NCBI RefSeq assembly: GCF_001549985.1
Contig: NZ_LROZ01000001.1
Coordinates: 558,001 to 622,000, forward strand
Reading direction: 5' to 3'
DNA from: Myroides odoratus
Lineage (GTDB): Bacteria; Bacteroidota; Bacteroidia; Flavobacteriales; Flavobacteriaceae
Length of the DNA stretch: 64,000 nucleotides
Numbering within the stretch: the stretch's first letter is position 1; every line of letters starts with the position of its first letter. The notes under the pieces were generated by a model that was not told where the DNA came from, did not search any database, and saw nothing but the letters and a program-made list of their open reading frames with translations. Shown piece after piece: positions 25,085-31,329 of the stretch. Position numbers and translations under genes: made by a program.

Positions 25085-25738
25085 TTAAAAGTGATTTTTA
25101 GAATATTGTTGTGTTTGTTGTTGTACTGAAGGCTGTTGTATTGCAAATGCTTTGTTTTCGTTTTCGATGTAGTTAATTGCAAATCGAGTTAATCGTGCAT
25201 TTATCTTTTTTCCCGTCCACTCCAAATCCTCTTCATCAACTTTGCAATTAAACAGCTCGCAGAACTTTTGAAAATCTTTGATTTTCGATTGATATTGCAT
25301 TAAGAAAGTTTCGTATAAACTGGGATTATTTTCTTTAAAAAAACTGAGAGCGCTATTCTCTGTATTATTAATTGTATTATTAATCCTTATATTAGAGTTG
25401 ACGATTTCGTCAATAGCTATTGATTTTTTTGTCAATAGGTCTTGATTATTTTCGCAATAGGTCTTGACTTTTTTGTCAATAGCTATTTTGCGTTTATTGC
25501 CCTCATTTTTCAAGATTTCAACCTCGATATATCCCGCCTTTTTTAAAGCCGATATCCAACGTGAAATTGTCTCATTAGACACCGCATACAATTCAGCAAA
25601 ATAATCATTACCCGCCCAGCAGAATCCCTCACGTTGAGCAAGGGCTGTAATTTCCCCATAGAGCAACTTTGCATTGGGTTGCAATTCCTTATCATACCGC
25701 ACAGACGCTGGTATGATAGCATAATATCCTGGTTCCAT
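25085..25738 (-). CDS. Replication initiator with winged-helix domain (lambda O-like)
   Basis: 217 residues. Residues about 15-85 form a helix-turn-helix (LLYGEITALAQREGFCWAGN, then SNETISRWISALKKAGYIEV), as in HTH_36 replication proteins. Residues about 85-114 are a low-complexity linker whose DNA holds four 22-bp iterons. The C-terminal half (FFKENNPSLYETFLMQYQSK onward) probably contacts helicase. Iterons inside the gene and DnaB next to it mirror lambda O/P organisation. A palindrome with the same half-sites lies just upstream, so it may autoregulate. Confidence 0.85.
   Translation of the reverse strand: MEPGYYAIIPASVRYDKELQPNAKLLYGEITALAQREGFCWAGNDYFAELYAVSNETISRWISALKKAGYIEVEILKNEGNKRKIAIDKKVKTYCENNQDLLTKKSIAIDEIVNSNIRINNTINNTENSALSFFKENNPSLYETFLMQYQSKIKDFQKFCELFNCKVDEEDLEWTGKKINARLTRFAINYIENENKAFAIQQPSVQQQTQQYSKNHF
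25398..25485. repeat. Four tandem 22-bp iterons: candidate replication origin
   Basis: Units at 25398-25419, 25420-25441, 25442-25463 and 25464-25485 share TTGAnnnTTTnGnCAATAG. The 22-bp period is not a multiple of three, so the protein does not repeat and the constraint must be on DNA. Each unit holds a TTGAC-N6-GTCAA type inverted repeat, perfect in units 1 and 4. A T-rich stretch follows. Confidence 0.85.
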
Positions 25739-25781
25739 GTAACTGTATTTTACATTGTTATTTATTTAATTTTCAACTACC

Positions 25782-25801
25782 TATTGACGAAATTGTCAAT
25801 A
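25782..25801. promoter_or_regulatory. Iteron-like palindrome upstream of initiator (autoregulatory operator)
   Basis: TATTGACGAAATTGTCAATA: 7-bp arms around six bases. It has the same TTGAC-N6-GTCAA element as the iterons inside the gene and lies 44 bases before the initiator's start codon, so the initiator probably binds here to limit its own expression. Confidence 0.7.
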
Positions 25802-25829
25802 CCTTGGAAGTGCTATTTTTGAAATGGAC

Positions 25830-26057
25830 TCACTTAAACAATCTATTCCAGAAACGTCTGAAAAGATTACTTCGATTCTTGCAAATGTTGCCACAACTGC
25901 AAGGTTTTAGCCCAAATAGATTCAACATATACAAATTCCTTAATTCTGATGATCTAGATCTAACTTCTAGAGTGTATCTCATACCCTTTCTTTTACCATC
26001 TTCAATGATCATTTCCTCAGACAAATTAAATTCTGAGATAGTATACTTTTTATCCAT
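25830..26057 (-). CDS. Small basic phage protein, unknown
   Basis: 75 residues. An N-terminal acidic half (ISEFNLSEEMIIEDGKRKG) is followed by a CSCGNIC cysteine group and a basic tail. It starts two bases after the 26060-26260 gene. The CxCxxxC cluster might bind metal. No family recognised. Confidence 0.6.
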   Translation of the reverse strand: MDKKYTISEFNLSEEMIIEDGKRKGMRYTLEVRSRSSELRNLYMLNLFGLKPCSCGNICKNRSNLFRRFWNRLFK

Positions 26058-26059
26058 AG

Positions 26060-26260
26060 TTATTTAGATTTTAACCACCACCAACTAAACCAAAGCTGAT
26101 AACACCCCAAAACACATTTTACAAACCACATAATAGCGGTTGCAACATCACTCTCAGCTATTGTCGGTGCCAGCTCTTTAATGCTAAGCATCAGTAAGAG
26201 TAAAGAATACCCGAGGACTAACAGAGCTACGGGTATTCCGTTTTTTTTCCTTTCATTCAC
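26060..26260 (-). CDS. Small membrane protein
   Basis: 66 residues with two hydrophobic segments (about 9-28 and 42-63, the latter rich in tryptophan) after a basic N terminus. It shares its first base with the end of the DUF2786-type gene, so it is coupled to it. Function unknown. Confidence 0.6.
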   Translation of the reverse strand: MNERKKNGIPVALLVLGYSLLLLMLSIKELAPTIAESDVATAIMWFVKCVLGCYQLWFSWWWLKSK

Positions 26261-26991
26261 TACATCGACAATTGCATTAAATTCTCAGTACTACCATTCA
26301 ATGGCTGAACCAAATCAACTTCTTTGCTTTTTTCTTGACCTGAACGGAAAGCAGCCTCTTCGAGATTATCCAAATTCACTTTATGAACCTTTAGCTTTGG
26401 ATGTTGCTTTTTAAATTCAGATTTTACTTCTTCATCTTTTTGAATAACCATAAGCCCCATTCCGTAAGGAATAGACGCTTTTCTTTGTTGATACATTTCA
26501 GTCAATCGCTCCCCTAATCGAATCGTGAAACCCTTTACAAAAGAAGCCACAAGAGTTCGACCATGAGTTCTGTAGAAACTCTTAGCATGGATGAATTCAA
26601 AGCTATTTTTATATTCTTCTATTGAAGAAAAAGCTAGCTTCATAATCATTTGATAGAAATACATAGCTAGCTTTGCATCGGATTCAAAACCAAAGAATAC
26701 GATATCTCCTTTTCTTCCAGTAGTCCAGAAACACTCACAATCAAACAGCCTTGCTAGATCACCATAAAACCAACTGAAATCATAAGAAGAAACCACAATC
26801 GGTTCTCTAACTTCAATAATTTTTTCAGGTGCAACACCTTCCAAATCACGTTCACACAGAAAGTTTTCTAACATTAATTCATTAGCTTTTTTTAAAGCCA
26901 ACATCGCTTCTTCTTCAGAAGCACCATTTTCAACTGTTTTATTCAGAAGAGCGCGGATTTTTCCTTTAACTTTAAGTTTTTTATCTTCCAT
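26260..26991 (-). CDS. DUF2786-type phage protein
   Basis: 243 residues. The N-terminal helical segment (VKGKIRALLNKTVENGASEE, then EEAMLALKKANELML) is the DUF2786 pattern, followed by a domain with FYGDLARLFDCECFW and YRTHGRTLVASFVKGFTIRL, the pairing commonly annotated with it (DUF7168). It is widespread in phages and bacteria; molecular role not known to me. It lies in the early region between Xis-like and replication genes. Confidence 0.75.
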   Translation of the reverse strand: MEDKKLKVKGKIRALLNKTVENGASEEEAMLALKKANELMLENFLCERDLEGVAPEKIIEVREPIVVSSYDFSWFYGDLARLFDCECFWTTGRKGDIVFFGFESDAKLAMYFYQMIMKLAFSSIEEYKNSFEFIHAKSFYRTHGRTLVASFVKGFTIRLGERLTEMYQQRKASIPYGMGLMVIQKDEEVKSEFKKQHPKLKVHKVNLDNLEEAAFRSGQEKSKEVDLVQPLNGSTENLMQLSM

Positions 26992-27012
26992 AATTTTTAA
27001 AAAATAGTTTAG

Positions 27013-27093
27013 TCAAGGAGCCGGGATTCGAACCCGTATGGTTAAAAACAAGTAAAAAGCTATGAGATTGTGAACCAATCACCTTACTCCTTG
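27013..27093 (-). tRNA. tRNA-like element with non-canonical anticodon region
   Basis: On the minus strand a 7-bp acceptor stem (CAAGGAG/CTCCTTG), discriminator A, and a T arm with loop TTCGAAT on a CGGG/CCCG stem are perfect, and a D-arm-like GTGA-TTGGT-TCAC follows the acceptor. The 49 bases between acceptor and T arm do not give a proper 5-bp anticodon stem: a CTCATAG loop (anticodon CAT, U33 present) is there but its flanks do not pair. It may be a decayed phage tRNA or a tRNA mimic. No neighbouring gene overlaps it. Confidence 0.4.
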
Positions 27094-27101
27094 GTGTAAT
27101 T

Positions 27102-27188
27102 TTAAATTGTTAGACTGAATAGCAAAACCGCCATTAGCGCGCCCAAAAACGCGGGCCACAAAACATCAATCAGAATCCTTTTCCGCAT
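27102..27188 (-). CDS. Tiny membrane protein (28 residues), nested start
   Basis: A 28-residue frame beginning MRKR followed by one membrane helix (DVLWPAFLGALMAVLLF). It starts inside the C-terminal codons of the 27170-27349 gene in another frame, a 19-base overlap. Basic N terminus plus a single helix is a plausible small membrane protein, but so short a frame can arise by chance. Confidence 0.4.
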   Translation of the reverse strand: MRKRILIDVLWPAFLGALMAVLLFSLTI

Positions 27189-27349
27189 CGCCTACATTTT
27201 TCAATTCCCGCGAAAACATCCATTGGATGACATGCTTTAGTTTTTGCTTCACACTTAGCCGGATTAACCGTTGTTTGCTTCACCTTGCAGTTTTGCCCTA
27301 TTTGAGCTACCACAGGTATTTCTTTTAGAATCTCTGATATATGTTTCAT
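27170..27349 (-). CDS. Small zinc-finger-like protein (59 residues)
   Basis: Starts MKHISEILKEIPVVAQ; the second half has cysteines at KCEAKTKACH and a CRRCGKGF knuckle near the C terminus, consistent with one zinc site. It overlaps a competing 49-codon frame (27264-27413); the zinc-like pattern favours this one. It fills an otherwise empty part of the early operon. Confidence 0.5.
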   Translation of the reverse strand: MKHISEILKEIPVVAQIGQNCKVKQTTVNPAKCEAKTKACHPMDVFAGIEKCRRCGKGF

Positions 27350-27423
27350 TGATCTGTTGGATTAACTTGTTACTAAATATTTGCCAAGACTGCTCGAAAG
27401 TTTGATAAACCATAATACACGAT

Positions 27424-27684
27424 TTAAAATTTCATGATTTCCAAGGATGCCATCAATTCAGACTTCTTGTAATATCTGCGACCAGCTATTCCATAACCTT
27501 TCAATCGCTCCTCTGTTGTCCATTTACTCAAAGTAGATAAATTCACCTTTAAAAATGCAGCTGCCTCTTCACGCGTCATCAGTTCCTCAGGTTCCGATTT
27601 ACCAAGCTCGCTTTTTACAACTTCAGTAATCGCAGCAATTAATCCAGCTGCGGAAATACCATCTAAGATTATTTTACCATCCAT
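27424..27684 (-). CDS. Excisionase-like / MerR-type HTH protein
   Basis: 86 residues. The C-terminal half is a winged helix of the HTH_17 type (MTREEAAAFLKVNLSTLSKW, then GRRYYKKSELMASLE), the family used by phage excisionases and small regulators. It is the second gene of the leftward early transcript, where Xis is expected, although the integrase is 5 kb away. Could instead be a transcription regulator. Confidence 0.65.
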   Translation of the reverse strand: MDGKIILDGISAAGLIAAITEVVKSELGKSEPEELMTREEAAAFLKVNLSTLSKWTTEERLKGYGIAGRRYYKKSELMASLEIMKF

Positions 27685-27686
27685 AA

Positions 27687-27929
27687 CTAAGATTGTTTTA
27701 AGTTTTCTAATACTTGCTCTAATTTGTCATTGATAGAAAAATCTCTCAACGCCCAAAAATTATTAAGCTTCGTTGTACCATTATAGTTGTTCAATTCTGG
27801 ACACTCTTCCATAACAACTTGCACAAAGGCTTTTCTTTCAACGAAGCCCTTACTGATAAATTCATTAAGGATTTTGATTGCTCTTATTTTTTTTGCTATA
27901 TCCTCATTTGCAGCTACTATTGTCATCAT
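27687..27929 (-). CDS. First leftward early gene, unknown small protein
   Basis: 80 residues, helical, with KIRAIKILNEFISKGFVER at the N terminus and NNFWALRDFSINDKLEQVLE at the C terminus. It is the first gene reading left from the operator region, the position of a Cro-like regulator in many phages, but I see no clear helix-turn-helix. Two adjacent ATGs leave its start uncertain by one codon. Confidence 0.6.
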   Translation of the reverse strand: MMTIVAANEDIAKKIRAIKILNEFISKGFVERKAFVQVVMEECPELNNYNGTTKLNNFWALRDFSINDKLEQVLENLKQS

Positions 27930-27981
27930 ACCATCTTTATATCTTTATGTCTTTATATCTTTACACCAATAGAATTATTTG

Positions 27982-27989
27982 TACTTTTG
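27982..27989 (+). promoter_or_regulatory. Promoter box for the repressor gene (lysogenic)
   Basis: TACTTTTG (TAnnTTTG consensus) on the plus strand. Transcription would start near 27996, inside the 17-bp palindromic operator O1, and reach the repressor ATG at 28091 after about 95 bases of leader. Confidence 0.5.
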
Positions 27990-27993
27990 TGCC

Positions 27994-28010
27994 TTGTCTT
28001 GTCAAGACAA
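27994..28010. promoter_or_regulatory. Repressor operator O1
   Basis: TTGTCTTGTCAAGACAA, an odd-centred perfect palindrome with 8-bp arms. Twelve of its bases recur inverted at 28045-28056. This is the expected form for a dimeric CI/LexA-type repressor site. Confidence 0.75.
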
Positions 28011-28044
28011 CAATAGAGACCATTAACCTTATGTTAATAACATA

Positions 28045-28056
28045 TTGACAAGACAA
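28045..28056. promoter_or_regulatory. Repressor operator O2 (partial) at the leftward promoter
   Basis: TTGACAAGACAA is the inverted copy of 12 bases of O1 and overlaps the leftward TATATTTG box at 28061-28054. Repressor here would block the lytic promoter. A separate perfect 13-bp palindrome, ATGTTAATAACAT, lies between the two at 28031-28043 and might bind another regulator. Confidence 0.6.
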
Positions 28057-28061
28057 ATATA
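28054..28061 (-). promoter_or_regulatory. Leftward early (lytic) promoter box
   Basis: On the minus strand TATATTTG fits TAnnTTTG. Transcripts would start near 28047 and run left across O1 into the early genes, face to face with the repressor promoter at 27982. Confidence 0.5.
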
Positions 28062-28090
28062 TGAGATAAAAATCTAATAAAGTAATTTTT

Positions 28091-28801
28091 ATGAGTAAAA
28101 TTTCTACTACAAAAGAAAGAGTATTGGAATTTATTGAAAATCAAGGTATTAGTAAATATAGATTCTATCAAGAAACCGGAATATCCAACGGGGTCTTAGA
28201 CAAAAAAAGCGGATTATCAGTCGAAACATTAGAAAAATTACTATCAAAATATCCTGAAATAAGTGAAAAATGGCTCCTTACTGGTAAAGGAGAAATGATT
28301 AAAGGCAAAGAGAAAAAACAAGAAGCAATTCCCATTACAGCAGGAATTGTAAAATATGTTCCATTAGTTTCGCAATATGCGAAAGCGGGTTATCTTAGCG
28401 GTTTTGCCGACGAAAATTACATGGAAACCTTACCTACAATACCCGTAATACTAACCCAAGAACAAGAACCAAAAGGCGAATACGTTTGCTTTGAAGTGAG
28501 CGGAGACAGTATGATATCAGAAGAGCATCCTGAAGAAAGTTTATTTGATGGTGATATATTAGTATGTAGAAATGTAGCTAAAGACTACTGGAGAAGCAAG
28601 CTACATATTAATCAATGGGATTTTGTCATCGTAGACCAAGAAGAAGGGGTTATTGTTAAACGCATCATTGATCACGATGTTGACTCAGGAAATATCACCA
28701 TTCACTCATTAAACCCTATGTTTGAGAATAAAGTGTTAAATTTATCCCACATTGACAAGTTGTTTAACGTTGTCAAAGTCATGAGAGATAGAAGAAGATA
28801 A
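28091..28801 (+). CDS. CI/LexA-type phage repressor (HTH plus S24 peptidase)
   Basis: 236 residues. The N-terminal domain (residues about 5-65, KERVLEFIENQGISKYRFYQ) binds DNA. The C-terminal domain is a LexA-like S24 self-protease: cleavage site AKAGYL near residue 100, catalytic serine in SGDSM near 138, lysine in VKRI near 197. This predicts lytic genes held off until RecA-stimulated self-cleavage, so DNA damage should induce the prophage. It reads opposite to the early genes across the operator region. Confidence 0.93.
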   Translation: MSKISTTKERVLEFIENQGISKYRFYQETGISNGVLDKKSGLSVETLEKLLSKYPEISEKWLLTGKGEMIKGKEKKQEAIPITAGIVKYVPLVSQYAKAGYLSGFADENYMETLPTIPVILTQEQEPKGEYVCFEVSGDSMISEEHPEESLFDGDILVCRNVAKDYWRSKLHINQWDFVIVDQEEGVIVKRIIDHDVDSGNITIHSLNPMFENKVLNLSHIDKLFNVVKVMRDRRR

Positions 28802-28820
28802 TCAAATCACCTTACTAACT

Positions 28821-29282
28821 ATGAAGAAATCAATAATACTTGTGCTATTCTGCATATCGTTAATTTCTTGTAACACAAAATCCAATAACAATCATAACTA
28901 TACGGATTATGAACTTTCTACAATAAATAAGTTTTACCAAGAAAAAGAGAAAGACAAGGAAAAAATCGAAATAGAAATTTTACAAGTAGACGATATAACA
29001 CCTGAAAATTTCGAAGTAAGGAAAACAGGTGCGCTACTCTTTACATACTATAGTGAAAACACGAATTTGCTTTTACAACCAAAAGATAGCATACAAAGCG
29101 AATACAATCGATACATAAATCTTAAAGAAACACTAGAAGACAAAACTAAAATAGGTAAAATCGTCTTGACTAAAATATCCACTATTAGTCACGATAGAGT
29201 AGAAAAAATCGACTACATCCCAACTGTACTTAATAAAAAAGGAAATATCCCTACACATATTGATGACTTACTTAACAACTAG
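28821..29282 (+). CDS. Lipoprotein cargo gene behind the repressor
   Basis: 153 residues; signal with lipobox (SLISC) then an Asn/Ser linker and a charged mature part (EKEKDKEKIEIEILQVDDIT). It begins 19 bases after the repressor stop and is followed by a degenerate second copy of the repressor's 3' end, so it appears to have been inserted there. Probably co-transcribed with the repressor in the lysogen. Function unknown. Confidence 0.7.
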   Translation: MKKSIILVLFCISLISCNTKSNNNHNYTDYELSTINKFYQEKEKDKEKIEIEILQVDDITPENFEVRKTGALLFTYYSENTNLLLQPKDSIQSEYNRYINLKETLEDKTKIGKIVLTKISTISHDRVEKIDYIPTVLNKKGNIPTHIDDLLNN

Positions 29283-29283
29283 T

Positions 29284-29346
29284 CTAACATTGTCAAAGTA
29301 ACGAGATATAGAAGAAATTTACTAAACCATTTTACTAACACTAAAT
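29284..29346 (+). repeat. Degenerate copy of the repressor 3' end and leader
   Basis: Aligns by eye with 28764-28820: TAACATTGTCAAAGTAACGA versus TTAACGTTGTCAAAGTCATGA, then GATAGAAGAA in both, then a shared ACCNTTTACTAAC-like leader before the next ATG. The copied codons correspond to the last dozen residues of the repressor. Confidence 0.75.
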
Positions 29347-30225
29347 ATGAATTTTTTTAATAAAAAAACAAATACTGCTAATCCAAAAAGTGAAGATAAC
29401 AAAGACTTACAAACAAGGCTATGGATAATATTTAAATTTATATTCGGAATAGTTATACTAGTTACAATTACTTATAGTATTCTAACTGATAAATTAATCA
29501 TACAAATTAAAGATATAGATTACACAATCCTTCTATCATTTTTATTAGCATTCTTTTCCATCATTTTATCAATGCTGTTCTATTTTAAATCAAATGATAG
29601 TAGCAATAAATTTTACGACAATACCTATAAGTTTACTAAAGATATTTCAACAATACTAGGAAGAATTGAAGCAGGATTTGGAGAAAAGCTTCAAAATTTA
29701 GATAAAGGATATAGTGTGATGTTAGATAAAATTGACAGAAGATCTATATCTGAAAAAGATGTTAAAGCAGTTGAAGATAATAAAAAAGAAATAGAAAAAA
29801 ATATACGCGAGACCGTTGATGAGAGAAACAAACTAGTACAAGAGCTTATCGATAAATCAACTCTAGATCAAAAGGAAAAAGATTCTTTAAAAAACTCACT
29901 TCAAGAAAAAGAGCGTACAATTTTTAGCTTAGAAAGGGAATTAAAGCTTCAACGAGAAAAATTAAATCAAATAAATTTAACAAAAAAAATATCAAATTCA
30001 CTTAAGTTTAAATTAAAAAGATTACTAAGTATATTCGGTTATTCATATGACACTTTTGACAGAGCAACTGCAGAAGAATTTATTTTAACTATTTTAAATA
30101 ATGATGATATTAATGAACACTTAAAAGAGGAATTGGTTACTTCTAATATTATACAAAATAATAATAAAATAACCATTCATGGTTTTATTTTACTCAGAAA
30201 TTTACTCAAAAATTCTGAAAATTAG
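29347..30225 (+). CDS. Two-helix membrane protein with long coiled coil (candidate defence/exclusion)
   Basis: 292 residues. Membrane helices at about 25-46 and 58-80 are followed by a juxtamembrane segment (NKFYDNTYKFTKDIS, then ILGRIEAGFGEKL) that looks strongly conserved in style, a long coiled coil at about 137-215 (highly charged, Glu/Lys-rich), and a small C-terminal domain (DRATAEEFILTILNNDDINE). No enzyme motif is seen. Its place behind the repressor, beside an AbiH stump, points to a lysogen-expressed phage defence or exclusion role. I cannot name the family. Confidence 0.65.
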   Translation: MNFFNKKTNTANPKSEDNKDLQTRLWIIFKFIFGIVILVTITYSILTDKLIIQIKDIDYTILLSFLLAFFSIILSMLFYFKSNDSSNKFYDNTYKFTKDISTILGRIEAGFGEKLQNLDKGYSVMLDKIDRRSISEKDVKAVEDNKKEIEKNIRETVDERNKLVQELIDKSTLDQKEKDSLKNSLQEKERTIFSLERELKLQREKLNQINLTKKISNSLKFKLKRLLSIFGYSYDTFDRATAEEFILTILNNDDINEHLKEELVTSNIIQNNNKITIHGFILLRNLLKNSEN

Positions 30226-30330
30226 GTTGTAAAACAACAAATTACATTCAACTTTGATTCAAAATGGAAGTATTAATAATACTTATAAGCTTCCCCCATT
30301 TTAAGAGACAATGTCATTTCCGAATTTAAA

Positions 30331-30438
30331 ATGTATACAACTGATGGTTATATTGATTTTAAAATGAAGAAAAAGGCTAAGAAAATAGTACAAGAAACGT
30401 TTAAATTGACAGTTGATAAATTAGAAGAAATAAAGTAA
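30331..30438 (+). pseudogene. Short basic ORF before AbiH stump, probably a remnant
   Basis: A 35-codon frame, MYTTDGYIDFKMKKKAKKIV onward, whose stop overlaps the ATG of the AbiH stump (TAATG). The open frame extends upstream without an ATG to about 30284, so it may be the C-terminal end of a deleted gene that was coupled to AbiH. Lysine-rich; no family recognised. The 60 bases before it hold nothing I can support. Confidence 0.4.
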
Positions 30439-30566
30439 TGAAAATGAATAGACTTGTTATTATTGGAAATGGATTTGATTTAGCTCATGGATTAAAAACT
30501 AACTCCATCACGATACATTTTTTTAATATTAAAAAAATGTATAATTTCGTTTTAACAATTCACTAA
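30438..30566 (+). pseudogene. AbiH N-terminal stump (truncated abortive infection gene)
   Basis: The first codons give MNRLVIIGNGFDLAHGLKT (after MK), the unmistakable N terminus of the AbiH abortive-infection family (PF14253). After about 22 residues homology stops and the frame runs into a palindrome (CATTTTTTTAATATTAAAAAAATG) and a TAA. Full AbiH proteins are several hundred residues, so this is a deletion relic. It shows the locus once carried, or recombined with, an anti-phage gene. Confidence 0.75.
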
Positions 30567-30571
30567 CTAAT

Positions 30572-31135
30572 ATGGAATTTTTTAAAGACCCTAACACTTA
30601 CTTTAACGCAGTAATAAGCCTAGTCATTGGAGTACTCACAGGTATCATAGCTTCTTATCTTTTTTTAAAACATTATTTACAAAAATTAAAACCAACAGTA
30701 GAGATATCTGATTATATCTCCAGAGTAACTATAGAAGGACAAACACATTATCTTTTTAAATTCATAAATAAAACTAACTACGAATTGTTTGATATCACAC
30801 TAGATTTAAGCAGCTACAAACCAATTGGAGTACTTCAAGGACAAAACCTAAAAAAAACAACGCTTGAATTAAAAACAACTAAGATTTCTTTTATACCTCC
30901 TTATAAAAATCCAAACGACCAACATCACACATACGCCATAATAATAAATACACAAACCAATATCGAAGATTTTTTAACAGGCGATAATTCAGATTATATA
31001 AGACTAACTATAATCGCCAAACACTCTTTATCAGGTTTAAATGGTATCTTTACCAAAGATTTTCATACAGATCAATGTATTTCAAATAAAAACTTTAAAT
31101 TTGGCGACTCTATAGAGTTAAACAATACCAAATAA
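30572..31135 (+). CDS. Membrane-anchored beta-rich protein, cargo
   Basis: 187 residues: one N-terminal membrane helix (about 13-33, SLVIGVLTGIIASYLFL) and a soluble domain of alternating strands (HYLFKFINKTNYELFDITL, FIPPYKNPNDQHHTYAIIIN) resembling an immunoglobulin-like or C2-like sandwich. No catalytic motif. It lies in the rightward cargo block after the AbiH stump, so an accessory or exclusion role is likely, but unproven. Confidence 0.65.
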   Translation: MEFFKDPNTYFNAVISLVIGVLTGIIASYLFLKHYLQKLKPTVEISDYISRVTIEGQTHYLFKFINKTNYELFDITLDLSSYKPIGVLQGQNLKKTTLELKTTKISFIPPYKNPNDQHHTYAIIINTQTNIEDFLTGDNSDYIRLTIIAKHSLSGLNGIFTKDFHTDQCISNKNFKFGDSIELNNTK

Positions 31136-31192
31136 TATTATTTTGCAATATATATTTTGTATATTTATATAGAAGAAAAAGAACTAAATTAT

Positions 31193-31255
31193 ATGAAAGA
31201 CATGTCAAAAACTAAACAAGCCCGAAAATTAGAAGATGTAATCGTAGGATTATAA
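31193..31255 (+). CDS. 20-residue peptide ORF before a strong hairpin
   Basis: A 20-codon frame beginning MKDMSKTKQARKLED, basic then hydrophobic (VIVGL), preceded by an AT-rich stretch with a TATATTTTG promoter-like box (31152-31160, one base off consensus spacing) and followed 22 bases later by a 12-bp hairpin. It may be a small peptide gene or part of a small RNA. Confidence 0.3.
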   Translation: MKDMSKTKQARKLEDVIVGL

Positions 31256-31277
31256 CCAATTAAAAAAATAACAAACT

Positions 31278-31312
31278 ATAGGCTATCATGAAAATGATAG
31301 CCTATTATATTT
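31278..31312. terminator. Perfect 12-bp hairpin with GAAA loop
   Basis: ATAGGCTATCAT (31278-31289) pairs fully with ATGATAGCCTAT (31294-31305) around a GAAA tetraloop. The tail is T-rich but interrupted (TATATTTA). Acts as terminator for the rightward cargo block and/or the structured end of a small RNA. Confidence 0.7.
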
Positions 31313-31329
31313 AATAAAGACTCTAAAAA

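Noticed and set aside
25398..25485. CRISPR-like tandem repeat
   Set aside because: Units are directly adjacent with no spacers, and lie inside an initiator gene; these are iterons.
27264..27413. 49-codon frame starting MVYQTFEQSWQ
   Set aside because: It shares over half its length with the 59-codon frame that has a zinc-like cysteine pattern; only one is likely real. Kept in the findings as an alternative.
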